Below, piece after piece: positions 34,438 through 42,530 of a stretch of DNA of 63,325 nucleotides. Position 1 is the first letter of the stretch; each line of letters begins with the position of its first letter. Both the position numbers and the translations under genes were made by a program. The stretch is from JBDKGH01 sp039798265 (lineage in GTDB: Bacteria; Bacteroidota; Bacteroidia; Flavobacteriales_D; Sanyastnellaceae), in NCBI GenBank assembly GCA_039798265.1, contig JBDKGH010000073.1, positions 1-63,325 on the forward strand, given 5' to 3'. A model generated the notes under the pieces. It did no database searches. It was not told where the DNA came from and saw only the letters and a list, made by a program, of their open reading frames with translations.

Positions 34438-35157
34438 TTACTTCTTCCTAAAAATAGTCGTCCACTCGATGCCGGCCTGGAATTGCCAATTGTTCAATGA
34501 TTCGTTCTCAAACTCGCCGGTATCGGCGCCGAAGGCTTCTTCATGGAAATCTTCTATCGATAATTTTCGATAGTATCGAGCGCGGAAAAAGGGAGTGACT
34601 ACCCATCTATTGGCGATGTACAGTGCACGGAATCCGGTGCCTAATTCCGCGAACCACGTGAGTGTTTTGGGCTGATAGATTTCATCTTCGGTGAGGTACA
34701 CTTGTTCACCGTTTCGATTGATGCGCGGAAAAAAGTAATCAACGCCAGGGCTAAAGGTCATAAACCAGCGCGTGCCTATAGGCCCCGCGGACACATCGTG
34801 GAAGAGTGCTTTTGGGCTGAATTGTAAATCAGCCTGCAGTTGAAAATGATCGATATTGATTCCCAAAAGCTGTTGGCCGTTTTCTGCTTTACATGAAAAA
34901 CGATCGAATGAAAGGCGAGGGTGTAAGTAGATACTTTGTCTTCTTTTCAAAAGAAAATAATATCCTATACTTCCTCCATAGCCATGTGTGATGAAAGGTT
35001 GTGGGTTTTCCTGCCACGGTCTGTTGAAGTTGTAGGCACGCACCATATCATCCCATTCTTTGGCTTGCAGATAATTATACTGCACCGAATAGGAAAGCTG
35101 CGCGAATAAAGGCGCGCAGAAACAAAAGGCAAATAAAGCAAGTACTAATTTTTTCAT
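34438..35157 (-). CDS. Predicted outer-membrane beta-barrel protein, unknown function
   Basis: 239 aa with a signal peptide (MKKLVLALFAFCFCAPLFAQ). It has alternating beta strands (LSYSVQYNYLQ, GYGGSIGYYFLL, TWFAELGTGFRALYI, VVTPFFRARYYRKL) and ends in WQFQAGIEWTTIFRKK. This is typical of small barrels of the outer membrane, but no family is recognised. Its ATG overlaps the stop of the amine oxidase gene by four bases (35154-35157), so the two are probably translated together. It is the last gene of the minus-strand cluster 37446-34438. Confidence 0.7.
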   Translation of the reverse strand: MKKLVLALFAFCFCAPLFAQLSYSVQYNYLQAKEWDDMVRAYNFNRPWQENPQPFITHGYGGSIGYYFLLKRRQSIYLHPRLSFDRFSCKAENGQQLLGINIDHFQLQADLQFSPKALFHDVSAGPIGTRWFMTFSPGVDYFFPRINRNGEQVYLTEDEIYQPKTLTWFAELGTGFRALYIANRWVVTPFFRARYYRKLSIEDFHEEAFGADTGEFENESLNNWQFQAGIEWTTIFRKK

Positions 35158-36527
35158 GATTTCAATACTTGTGCTACGGCGCGAGCGCCTGATTCCATAG
35201 CTCCGTGAACGGTACCGAAATGTCCTCCAGTGTGGGTGGCCTCACCCGCAAAAAAGAGTTTGCCTTCCACTGGTTCAGCGAGCAGTCCTCGAACTTCGCC
35301 CGTGCCTGGTTGAGGGAAAGAATAAGCTCCTCCGATCCATGGCTCCGACGCCCAGTCCATCAAGTGAAAATCGACAAAGGACGGCCCTACTTGACTGCCA
35401 AATAAAGCTCCTAGTTCGCCTAGTATGGTGGAAATAGCTTCACCATTCGCATGAAGCGTAGCGAATTGATCAGCCTGCGCCCCCATTATAAAAGCAGTCA
35501 ATAAAAAGTCAGATCCACTGCGCTGAGAGGCGGTAGGCCAATAAAGAGGTACTAGTCCTGCAGTATATAATGAGCCCATATCAGCGGGCCAAAATGGGGC
35601 ATTAAATTTCAAGATCAATTTATATCCACGCCCCATTCCAATGGAGTTGATGGCTTGGCGATGCAGGGAAGGTAAAGCCGGTTGAAATTCCATAGCATCG
35701 CTAAACAAAACAGGAATGGGCGCCGTTACGATAACGCGGTCCGCTTCATATTCGTTCAATTGATCATCAGTGAGTAGTACCTTATTGCTTTGATAATTGA
35801 TTTTGACAATGGGTGTGTTTTTTTGAACCAATACCGATACACCAGGCATTTGATCGAGCAAGGTGCTGAGAATATCGCGGTTGGTCAAAATGAAATCGGG
35901 ATCGCCGGCAGACCAGTTGGCCGTTTGAAAAGCAGCACCAGCGATGCTTAAGCGATCGTTGGAAGTTCCCATTTCGGCGCCTACCCAACCATTCCAGATA
36001 TGAGCGGTGCGGTTGGTTATCCCCTGAAGCGTGCCATAGGTAGAGGCGGAAGTGTCGCCGCCCGTAAATTGGGCCAGTTCGTTGAAGGTGGTTTCCGTGG
36101 TGAGGTAATCAGGATCATTAGCAATGGCTGTTTCTGATACTAAGAGCCCGTCTAGTTCATAATATTCTTTACCCGGCCAATTGACAAATTGCGCATCGCT
36201 ATTGGCGAGCAAGCTGTACAAAACAGAATTGTCACCGTGAATTTCTTCGGCTCCGAGTTCAATCGGAAAAGAAGCAAATCCGGTAAGTGGTTTAATACGT
36301 CCGCCGATTCTATCCGAGGCTTCAAAAACCTTTACGGGAATTCCTCTTTTGGAAAGGAGATGAGCGGCATAAAGACCAGCGGCTCCGGCACCGATAATGG
36401 CTACAGAACCTTCGAAAGTAGAGTCTTCCAAGTATTCTTCTTTTTTACACGACGTAAGTAGGCTGGGTAAAAAATAGATCCCAGCGAGAGAAAGCGATGA
36501 TCTGCGGATGAATTGTCTTCTATTCAT
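35154..36527 (-). CDS. Tat-exported flavin amine oxidase-like lipoprotein
   Basis: 457 aa. The N-terminus has a twin-arginine signal (N-R-R-Q-F-I-R-R) and, after the hydrophobic core, a lipobox-like L-L-T-S-C27. It should therefore be folded with its flavin in the cytoplasm, exported by Tat and probably lipidated. The FAD-binding motif VAIIGAGAAGLYAAHLL (about 42-58) is followed by VFEASDRIGGR and, near the C-terminus, LFFAGEATHTGGHFGTVHGA, both standard for monoamine oxidases. The substrate is unknown. It is tightly linked to a barrel gene downstream (4-base overlap) and a truncated haemoglobin gene two bases upstream. Confidence 0.9.
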   Translation of the reverse strand: MNRRQFIRRSSLSLAGIYFLPSLLTSCKKEEYLEDSTFEGSVAIIGAGAAGLYAAHLLSKRGIPVKVFEASDRIGGRIKPLTGFASFPIELGAEEIHGDNSVLYSLLANSDAQFVNWPGKEYYELDGLLVSETAIANDPDYLTTETTFNELAQFTGGDTSASTYGTLQGITNRTAHIWNGWVGAEMGTSNDRLSIAGAAFQTANWSAGDPDFILTNRDILSTLLDQMPGVSVLVQKNTPIVKINYQSNKVLLTDDQLNEYEADRVIVTAPIPVLFSDAMEFQPALPSLHRQAINSIGMGRGYKLILKFNAPFWPADMGSLYTAGLVPLYWPTASQRSGSDFLLTAFIMGAQADQFATLHANGEAISTILGELGALFGSQVGPSFVDFHLMDWASEPWIGGAYSFPQPGTGEVRGLLAEPVEGKLFFAGEATHTGGHFGTVHGAMESGARAVAQVLKS

Positions 36528-36529
36528 AC

Positions 36530-36898
36530 TTAGGCTTGCGGTCGGTTTTTCATTTTTTCACCAAAAGACCATCCTATGCTGGATGCACGCAATTTGGCGT
36601 CTTTTGCTTTATCACCTTCAAAAAGATCGTCCACCGTTTGGTGAAACAAGTTTACCCATTCAGTGAAATGTTCGGGGCCTATATGAAGGTGGGTATGTTT
36701 GTCGAAAACATTTGTTTTATAGCCAGGCTTATCGAGAAGTACAAAGGCCCAAAAGGCGATCATGCGTGGCTTGTGCGCGTCAAAATCGAGTCCGATGAAA
36801 TGCGGGGCGAGCATTTCATTTTTGAATGCGCGGTGATAAAACTCGTCCACCAGTGTAGTGATGTCATCGAGGGTCGAGATGTCGTGACGAGTGGTCAT
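36530..36898 (-). CDS. Group III-like truncated haemoglobin
   Basis: 122 aa, the usual size of a 2-on-2 globin. The B-helix has FYHRAF with Tyr21 at the expected B10 position. FWAFVLLDKPGYKTNVFDKHTHLHIGP contains the proximal histidine region, and HFTEWVNLFHQTVDDLF continues as in group III (Ctb-like) proteins. Such globins bind O2 or NO and are linked to microaerobic growth or NO defence; which applies here is not shown. It starts within the stop of the gene at 36895 (4-base overlap) and ends two bases before the amine oxidase gene. Confidence 0.85.
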   Translation of the reverse strand: MTTRHDISTLDDITTLVDEFYHRAFKNEMLAPHFIGLDFDAHKPRMIAFWAFVLLDKPGYKTNVFDKHTHLHIGPEHFTEWVNLFHQTVDDLFEGDKAKDAKLRASSIGWSFGEKMKNRPQA

Positions 36899-37446
36899 TG
36901 TTTTTTTCTAAAGCGGTAAATGAAGTGCAAATGCGCACCTACATAGGGCTGTCGGAAATTCCAATTGGCAACTATAGACGCACCAATTCCTGCATTGGGA
37001 GAAATCCAGAAGCCTGTTTCCAATTGGGCGGGTATTCCTATGGTAACCGCGGTGATGTATCTGAAAGCGCTGTCATTTTGAATAGCCGTGTCGCCATACA
37101 TACGAATGTTGAGCCCCATGCCAAGTCCACCGGAGATGTACCATTTTTTCTTTGTGTAGGCATCGCCCCAAAGAATGCCGGTTTCAATGATTCTGTTTTT
37201 TTTATAGAAAATACTGTCATTGGGCCCTTCGATGAGCTCTTGTGAAAGGGCTAGTCGATATTGGGTGAGCATGATATCGCTGCGGTAGGAGTAGGATGCC
37301 ATCGCTTGCCATGAGCGATAATCGGCGGTGTTTAAGCCTCCTGAAATGGAGAGCCATTGGGACTCAACAAGCGGATTTTTCTCATATTGAGCATGAGCTT
37401 GAACGAGTCCGAGGCAGAGGAGGGCGAATAGTATTTTATTTTTCAT
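36895..37446 (-). CDS. Small secreted beta-rich protein, unknown function
   Basis: 183 aa with a signal peptide (MKNKILFALLCLGLVQAHAQ). Repeated amphipathic strands (WYISGGLGMGLNIRM, YITAVTIGIPAQLETGFWI, GAHLHFIYRFRKKQ) suggest a small outer-membrane barrel. It is the first gene of a four-gene minus-strand cluster: barrel, truncated haemoglobin, Tat amine oxidase, barrel. The overlaps or two-base gaps between them argue for one operon. I do not recognise the family. Confidence 0.68.
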   Translation of the reverse strand: MKNKILFALLCLGLVQAHAQYEKNPLVESQWLSISGGLNTADYRSWQAMASYSYRSDIMLTQYRLALSQELIEGPNDSIFYKKNRIIETGILWGDAYTKKKWYISGGLGMGLNIRMYGDTAIQNDSAFRYITAVTIGIPAQLETGFWISPNAGIGASIVANWNFRQPYVGAHLHFIYRFRKKQ

Positions 37447-37548
37447 AAGTCTACCAGGCGGAACGGCGAATTTCGCGAAAAAATGTGCGTGTGGGGCGAT
37501 AAGTTAGGAACAGCGGTATGGTGGAATCAATAAATTTGCTTTGGATGC

Positions 37549-37577
37549 TTGTAGATCAAAGGAATGCGCTATATTTG
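37549..37577 (+). promoter_or_regulatory. Promoter of the rpsP operon
   Basis: TTG at 37549-37551, an 18-base spacer and TATATTTG at 37570-37577, followed by CACCCC, a layout common for ribosomal-protein promoters in this phylum. The leader to the rpsP ATG at 37652 is about 70 bases. Confidence 0.65.
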
Positions 37578-37651
37578 CACCCCTGTTCTCGGAAAATCCG
37601 TTGATTGGGATAACTTGTTAATCGGGTTTCGGACCCACAAAACAAACTCAA

Positions 37652-38212
37652 ATGCCAGTAAAATTAAGACTTCAACGTCACGGTAAGAAAGGCAAACCTT
37701 TCTTCCACATCGTAGCCGCTGACTCTCGTTCACCACGTGATGGTAAATTCATCGAGCGCGTAGGTAGCTACAACCCAAACACTAACCCTGCAACAATCGT
37801 ATTGGACAATGCCAAAGCATTGACATGGTTGCAAAATGGTGCTCAACCTACAGACACTTTGCGTGCTATTCTTAGCTACAAAGGTGTATTGTACCGTTTG
37901 CACTTGCAGAAAGGTGTACAAAAAGGTGCTTTAACCCAAGAGCAAGCAGATGCGAAATGGGAGAAATGGAGCGCTGAGAAAGAAAGTAAAGTACAAGCTA
38001 AACGCGATGGTTTGTCGAAAGCTAAGTCTGATGCCAATGCTGCTCAATTGAAGCATGAGCGTTCAGTAAACGAAGCTCGTCTTCAAGCTTTGGCTGCTGC
38101 TGCTGCACCAGCTCCAGTAGTTGAAGAAGCTCCAGTGGCTGAAGAAGCACCTGCAGCTGAAGAGGCTCCAGCAGCTTCTGAAGAGACAGCAAGCGATAGC
38201 GCAGAAGCATAA
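37652..38212 (+). CDS. rpsP: 30S ribosomal protein S16 with a long C-terminal extension
   Basis: 186 aa. The S16 core (residues 1-85) is standard: MPVKLRLQRHGKKGKPFFHIV, DSRSPRDGKFIERVGSYNP and the hydrophobic NAKALTWLQNGAQPTDT helix. The remaining ~100 residues are extra compared with the 80-90 aa of most bacteria. They include a charged helical stretch (about 95-145) and then an Ala/Glu/Pro tail with EEAPVAEEAPAAEEAPAA-type repeats. Such tails are common in Bacteroidota S16. It starts the rpsP-rimM operon, with a terminator-like hairpin in between. Confidence 0.97.
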   Translation: MPVKLRLQRHGKKGKPFFHIVAADSRSPRDGKFIERVGSYNPNTNPATIVLDNAKALTWLQNGAQPTDTLRAILSYKGVLYRLHLQKGVQKGALTQEQADAKWEKWSAEKESKVQAKRDGLSKAKSDANAAQLKHERSVNEARLQALAAAAAPAPVVEEAPVAEEAPAAEEAPAASEETASDSAEA

Positions 38213-38239
38213 TTCGAAATTCATTTTCGATACAAAACG

Positions 38240-38271
38240 GGGGCTTTCTCACAGAGAAAGCCCCTTTTTTT
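38240..38271 (+). terminator. Terminator or attenuator between rpsP and rimM
   Basis: An 11-bp perfect stem (GGGGCTTTCTC / GAGAAAGCCCC, loop ACA) is followed by seven T. It lies 24 bases before the rimM start, so rimM is reached only by readthrough or from a further promoter. Confidence 0.85.
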
Positions 38272-38295
38272 CAATCCCGTTTTCAATTCAATACC

Positions 38296-38826
38296 ATGGT
38301 TCCAAAGAAGGAAGATTTATACGAATTAGGATCGATCTCAAAGTTGCATGGCTTTAGAGGAGAACTCACCGTATACATCGATACAGAAGTTCTATCGGAT
38401 TACGAAGGGCTCGATCATTTGTTTTTAGAAGTAAGAGGTCAATTGATCCCGTATATCATTACACTGATTGAACAGAAAACCAACAAGACCGCAAAATTGA
38501 AGTTGGAAGGCGTGGATACTGAAGAGGACGCAAAGGCTTTGGTAAAGTCAAAAGTGTACATTGACCTCAGCGATATCAGCGAGGCTGACGAAGAACGCAT
38601 GGAGTTGCGCAGCATGGAAGAATATGCTGTAATAGACGCCGAGAAAGGTCCTATAGGGGTTATCTCTCAAATACTCGAGCTAGCAGGTAATCCGCAGCTT
38701 GAAATCAAATTTAATGGCAAGACGATCTTGTTGCCCTTGCACCAAGATTTCATAGAAAATATTGATCATGAAAAACGAGAAGTGCGCATAGCAGCTCCTC
38801 CTGGTTTGATCGATTTGTACTTGTAA
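38296..38826 (+). CDS. rimM: 16S rRNA processing protein RimM
   Basis: 176 aa, normal for RimM, which binds the 30S head and S19 and helps maturation of the 16S 3' domain. The N-terminal barrel has YELGSISKLHGFRGELTVYI, and the C-terminal PRC-barrel starts around residue 100 with ELRSMEEYAVIDAEKGPIG and contains LLPLHQDFIENIDHEKREV. It directly follows rpsP, the usual order rpsP-rimM; trmD and rplS are not present downstream in this window. Confidence 0.95.
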   Translation: MVPKKEDLYELGSISKLHGFRGELTVYIDTEVLSDYEGLDHLFLEVRGQLIPYIITLIEQKTNKTAKLKLEGVDTEEDAKALVKSKVYIDLSDISEADEERMELRSMEEYAVIDAEKGPIGVISQILELAGNPQLEIKFNGKTILLPLHQDFIENIDHEKREVRIAAPPGLIDLYL

Positions 38827-39053
38827 GAGGGGAAAAAGGGATGTTCGCTAAGATGTCCTGAGTTTTAACCCATCGTTAAACTTACTTCTGAAAATCAGTT
38901 TACTATCAACCGGGTTTAGGTTGATAACTAGCCGAACGCTCATTCGAAAACGAAGGGCTTTTGGATATATTCGTTTAGTCCGAACGAAGGTTTTTTTCGA
39001 CGGAAAGAGGCCGCTAAGGACAGTAACGAATTAATTACCTAAACCTAGTGCTT

Positions 39054-40394
39054 ATGCCCGCACCTCGTAAAGCAAAGAAGATTTACGTGCTGGACACATC
39101 TGTGTTGCTTCACGATCACAACTGCATCAACAACTTCGAGGATAATTACGTAGCCATACCGATCACGGTGTTGGAAGAGCTTGACAAGTTTAAGGTGGGA
39201 AATGACACCAAAAATTTTGAAGCACGTGAGAGTATTCGGATCATTGATCGCCTGAGCGAAAATCATACTCTTGATGAGTGGATACCGCTAGAAAACGAAG
39301 GAAAAGGAAAGTTAAAGATTGTACTCAATACATCCGATGATATACCGAAGGATGCTGAGCGAATCTTTGATGTCAAAAAGAATGATCACAAAATCTTAAA
39401 TGCTGCTCTTCAGTTGCAACAAGAAGAGAAAAAAGCGAAGGTGGTGATGGTTACGAAAGACATCAATCTGCGCTTGAAGGCCAAAGCACTTAATTTACCC
39501 GCAGAAGATTACAAGACCGGTAAAGTAAAAGAGGCCCTGATGATGTATAGCGGCATTTCTACTGTTGAAGAAGTAGATGCCGATTTCATTCGAAAACTCT
39601 ACACCGATGGAGAATCTAAAAAGCTAACGGTTCTTGGAAAGGAGAAATCAGCGAATCATTTTTACATATTAAAGAACCATGCATCGAGTGCTTTAGCTTT
39701 TCTCAATGGAAAAGAAAAGACCATACAGCGGGTAGATAAGGTATATGCTAGCGGCATAAAACCAAAAAATGCGGAACAGGCATTTGCGCTGCACGCTATT
39801 TTAAACCCGGACATAAAGTTGGTCACCATATCAGGCGTGGCGGGTACGGGTAAAACCTTATTGGCGTTAGCGGGTTCTTTGGAGATAAAAAACAATTATG
39901 ATCAAATCATTTTGGCTCGTCCCATAGTACCACTGAGCAATAAAGAAATTGGCTTTTTGCCAGGCGATGCGGATGAAAAGGTTAATCCGTATATGCAGCC
40001 CCTGTGGGATAATCTCAACTTCATTAAAAATCAATACGGTGAAAATGAGCGCAAGCGAAAGGGGATTGAAGAAATGCAAGCTCAGGGCAAAATTACTATA
40101 ACAGCCCTCGCATTTATTCGCGGCAGAAGTTTGTCCAATTGTATTTTTATCGTGGATGAAGCACAAAACTTGACTCCGCATGAGGTAAAAACGATCATCA
40201 CACGGGCGGGTGAAAACACCAAGATTATTTTAACCGGTGATGTAAGACAGATCGATACCCCTTATTTGGATGAACAATCAAACGGACTTTCTTATGTGAT
40301 TGAGCGATTGAAAGGTCAAGATTTATATTGCCACATTACGTTAGAAAAAGGTGAGCGAAGTGAATTGGCGAACATGGCCAACGACTTGCTGTAA
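39054..40394 (+). CDS. PIN domain-PhoH-like ATPase
   Basis: 446 aa from the ATG at 39054 (a GTG two codons earlier, at 39048, is possible). Residues 7-140 form a PIN nuclease domain: YVLDTSVLLHDHN, VLEELDKFK and VTKDINLRLKA carry conserved acidic residues. From about 225 comes the PhoH domain, with P-loop SGVAGTGKT (about 262-270) and Walker B CIFIVDEAQNLTP (about 365). Related PhoH2-type proteins are RNA helicases coupled to an RNase. The 227-base gap before it has an 8-bp hairpin (38904-38926) and no other recognisable feature. Confidence 0.93.
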   Translation: MPAPRKAKKIYVLDTSVLLHDHNCINNFEDNYVAIPITVLEELDKFKVGNDTKNFEARESIRIIDRLSENHTLDEWIPLENEGKGKLKIVLNTSDDIPKDAERIFDVKKNDHKILNAALQLQQEEKKAKVVMVTKDINLRLKAKALNLPAEDYKTGKVKEALMMYSGISTVEEVDADFIRKLYTDGESKKLTVLGKEKSANHFYILKNHASSALAFLNGKEKTIQRVDKVYASGIKPKNAEQAFALHAILNPDIKLVTISGVAGTGKTLLALAGSLEIKNNYDQIILARPIVPLSNKEIGFLPGDADEKVNPYMQPLWDNLNFIKNQYGENERKRKGIEEMQAQGKITITALAFIRGRSLSNCIFIVDEAQNLTPHEVKTIITRAGENTKIILTGDVRQIDTPYLDEQSNGLSYVIERLKGQDLYCHITLEKGERSELANMANDLL

Positions 40395-40420
40395 AGCTTT
40401 ACATAAATACATGAGTTAAA

Positions 40421-40453
40421 CGCGCTCTGCTCTTCAAGCAGGGCGCGTTTCAT
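40421..40453 (+). terminator. Terminator after the PIN-PhoH gene
   Basis: An 11-bp G+C-rich stem with one G:U pair (CGCGCTCTGCT / AGCAGGGCGCG) is followed by a broken T-run (TTTCATTT). Confidence 0.65.
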
Positions 40454-40454
40454 T

Positions 40455-40462
40455 TATATTTG
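40455..40462 (+). promoter_or_regulatory. -7 element upstream of the DUF2079 gene
   Basis: TATATTTG, a full match to TAnnTTTG, lies 32 bases before the ATG at 40495 and directly after the preceding terminator. No clear -33 element. Confidence 0.42.
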
Positions 40463-40494
40463 GGATTCACTTGCGCCAGCAGGTGTTTATTTTG

Positions 40495-41982
40495 ATGGAA
40501 AAAAACACAAGACGCAATCCTCTTTTTTCTCCGTTGCATCAGGCTTGGCAACAGCATCGATTTGCGGTATGTATGGTTGTTTTTTTTGCTGTGGTTATGG
40601 GAATGGAAACATTCGTCAATCACTTAAATTATCGCACCTACTCATTGGACCTTGGCGTTTATACCAATGCATTATGGGACTATGCTCATGGACAATGGAA
40701 TGATAGTCGTACTTTTTTGAGTAGACCCATCAACTTGCTGCACGATCATTTTGATCTCTATCTTCTTTTGTTTTCTCCTTTTTCTTATGTGTTCGGCTCC
40801 TATACGCTGTTGGTCATGCAGTGGTTCTTTGTTCTTTTCGGTGCTGTTGGTTTTTATAGGTGGATGCTATCGGATCCCAACCGATCATCATTGGCGATAC
40901 AGGGGCTTTTATTCTACTTAAGTTTTTTTGGTATCTATGCCGCATTATCATTTGACTACCACAGCAATGTAGTTTCGGCATCGCTGTTTCCTTGGTTTTG
41001 GATGGCCTTTGAAAAAGGAAAGAAAGGATTAACCTTCCTTTGGTTAGTTTTGATGGTGATTGGCAAGGAGAATGTTTCTCTTTGGTTAGCCGCAGTTGGG
41101 ATCAGTTCTTTTTTTCTATTGCCTCACCGGGTGTTATCCTCGGTGGTTACTCTTTTTTCCATCACTTACTTCTTGATCATCACGCAGTGGGTTATGCCTG
41201 CAATGGATACAGCAAACGGAAGTCCTATGCGCTTTGCCTATTCAGTATTGGGTCCTGATATGAAATCGGCGGTCATTTATTTGTTGAGTCATCCTCTTCA
41301 AGCTGCGGAGTGGTTGTTTTTTCCTCACGCACACCAAAGTGGATTTGAGTGGGCGAAGATGGAGTTTTGGCTGTTTATGATAGGCTGTGGTTTTTTATTT
41401 GTCATACAAAAGCCGGCTTTTTTGATTGCGTTCGCCCCTTTGATCTTACAAAAAATGTTTCATGATCAACCCACACTGTGGGGCGTGGAGGCGCATTACA
41501 CAATTGAGTTTTTGCCCTTGTTAGGTATTTTGGTGTTTTCTGTAATCGCGGCTATGCGTGAACCGTATCGAAGGTTTTTTTCCTATGGAGTAGTGATTTT
41601 GACCATGGCTACCACGGTGCGCATGATGGATCACACAACGATATGGATGGATAGAAGTCGCTTGAGAATTTACTCGAAAGCTCATTACCCCAATTGGGAA
41701 GTAGTGAAGGAAAGAACAGCTGTTTTGAAAGCCATACCTGAAACTGCGATTGTATCCGCTACCAACGTGGCCGTTCCGCATTTAGCATTAAGAGATCAGT
41801 GCTATACTTTTCCTGATATCCCCGAGCAAACCACCCACGTGGTGATTATACCCGATTCAAATGAAGGTGAAGAGTCCCTTTTGAGAACAGACGCTCAGTT
41901 GAATGAACTCTTGCAAAGTGGGCAATGGAAAATGAATCATCAGAGCCCAAATGTGAAGGTATTGGAACGAGTTAAACACTAG
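40495..41982 (+). CDS. DUF2079 family multi-pass membrane protein
   Basis: 495 aa from the ATG at 40495; a TTG frame extends to 40471. Ten or so hydrophobic segments follow a short basic N-terminus. The first loop contains YRTYSLDLGVYTNALWDYAHG and LLHDHFDLYLLLFSPF, which identify DUF2079. This family is distantly like GT-C glycosyltransferases, so an envelope glycosylation role is possible, but no activity has been shown to my knowledge. The soluble C-terminus (about 390-495) lies after the last membrane segment. Its 3' end overlaps the convergent acetyltransferase gene by 11 bases. Confidence 0.85.
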   Translation: MEKNTRRNPLFSPLHQAWQQHRFAVCMVVFFAVVMGMETFVNHLNYRTYSLDLGVYTNALWDYAHGQWNDSRTFLSRPINLLHDHFDLYLLLFSPFSYVFGSYTLLVMQWFFVLFGAVGFYRWMLSDPNRSSLAIQGLLFYLSFFGIYAALSFDYHSNVVSASLFPWFWMAFEKGKKGLTFLWLVLMVIGKENVSLWLAAVGISSFFLLPHRVLSSVVTLFSITYFLIITQWVMPAMDTANGSPMRFAYSVLGPDMKSAVIYLLSHPLQAAEWLFFPHAHQSGFEWAKMEFWLFMIGCGFLFVIQKPAFLIAFAPLILQKMFHDQPTLWGVEAHYTIEFLPLLGILVFSVIAAMREPYRRFFSYGVVILTMATTVRMMDHTTIWMDRSRLRIYSKAHYPNWEVVKERTAVLKAIPETAIVSATNVAVPHLALRDQCYTFPDIPEQTTHVVIIPDSNEGEESLLRTDAQLNELLQSGQWKMNHQSPNVKVLERVKH

Positions 41983-42526
41983 CCGTTTTGAGCCAATCAG
42001 CAAATGCAATAGGGTCGGAGGGAAGTTGGGGCGATTGTAATTCTTTTTCCATCCAATGCACATCATGCCATGCGTTGAATTTGTGACCTACTTTTTGGTA
42101 AGTGGCAAAAGAAAGGAAGCCCATTTTAGCGTGAAATTGCACACTAGCCGGATTAGGAAGAGTAATGACAGCGTAGGCTCTGGTGATGTTTAGTTCAATG
42201 AGAATTTCGAATAATCGATCATAAAGCAATTTACCAATGCCTTTTCCTTTAGCATCGGGAGCTAGATACACAGAGGTTTCTACACACCATTGATAGGCTT
42301 TTCGCTCTCTGTAGGCGTATGCATAAGCGTATCCCAGAATACCCGATTCGTTTTCTGCAACGATCCAAGGAAAGCGCTGACTGTAGTGCACGATGCGTTG
42401 AGCGAAATCTTCCACTGAAGGAAGTAGGAGCTCAAAAGAAACTGCGCTGTCTGTCACATACGGAGCATAGATGCTTAACAAATCCGAAGCATCGCTAGGT
42501 GACACACAGCGCAGTTGAATATTCAT
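41972..42526 (-). CDS. GNAT N-acetyltransferase (phosphinothricin acetyltransferase-like)
   Basis: 184 aa. The GNAT acetyl-CoA site is clear: VETSVYLAPDAKGKGIGKLLYDRLF (about 85-109) contains the Q/R-x-x-G-x-G/A-like loop (AKGKGIG). ITLPNPASVQFHAKMGF is the conserved motif B segment of the Pat/Bar branch. N-terminal features (IYAPYVTDSAVSFE) also match that branch. The natural substrate is likely an amino-acid-like amine; resistance to phosphinothricin should not be assumed. It overlaps the convergent DUF2079 gene by 11 bases. Confidence 0.88.
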   Translation of the reverse strand: MNIQLRCVSPSDASDLLSIYAPYVTDSAVSFELLLPSVEDFAQRIVHYSQRFPWIVAENESGILGYAYAYAYRERKAYQWCVETSVYLAPDAKGKGIGKLLYDRLFEILIELNITRAYAVITLPNPASVQFHAKMGFLSFATYQKVGHKFNAWHDVHWMEKELQSPQLPSDPIAFADWLKTASV

Positions 42527-42530
42527 ATAC

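Noticed and set aside
41972..42526. Calling the acetyltransferase a herbicide-resistance gene
   Set aside because: The similarity is to the broad Pat/Bar branch of GNAT enzymes; specificity for phosphinothricin cannot be inferred.
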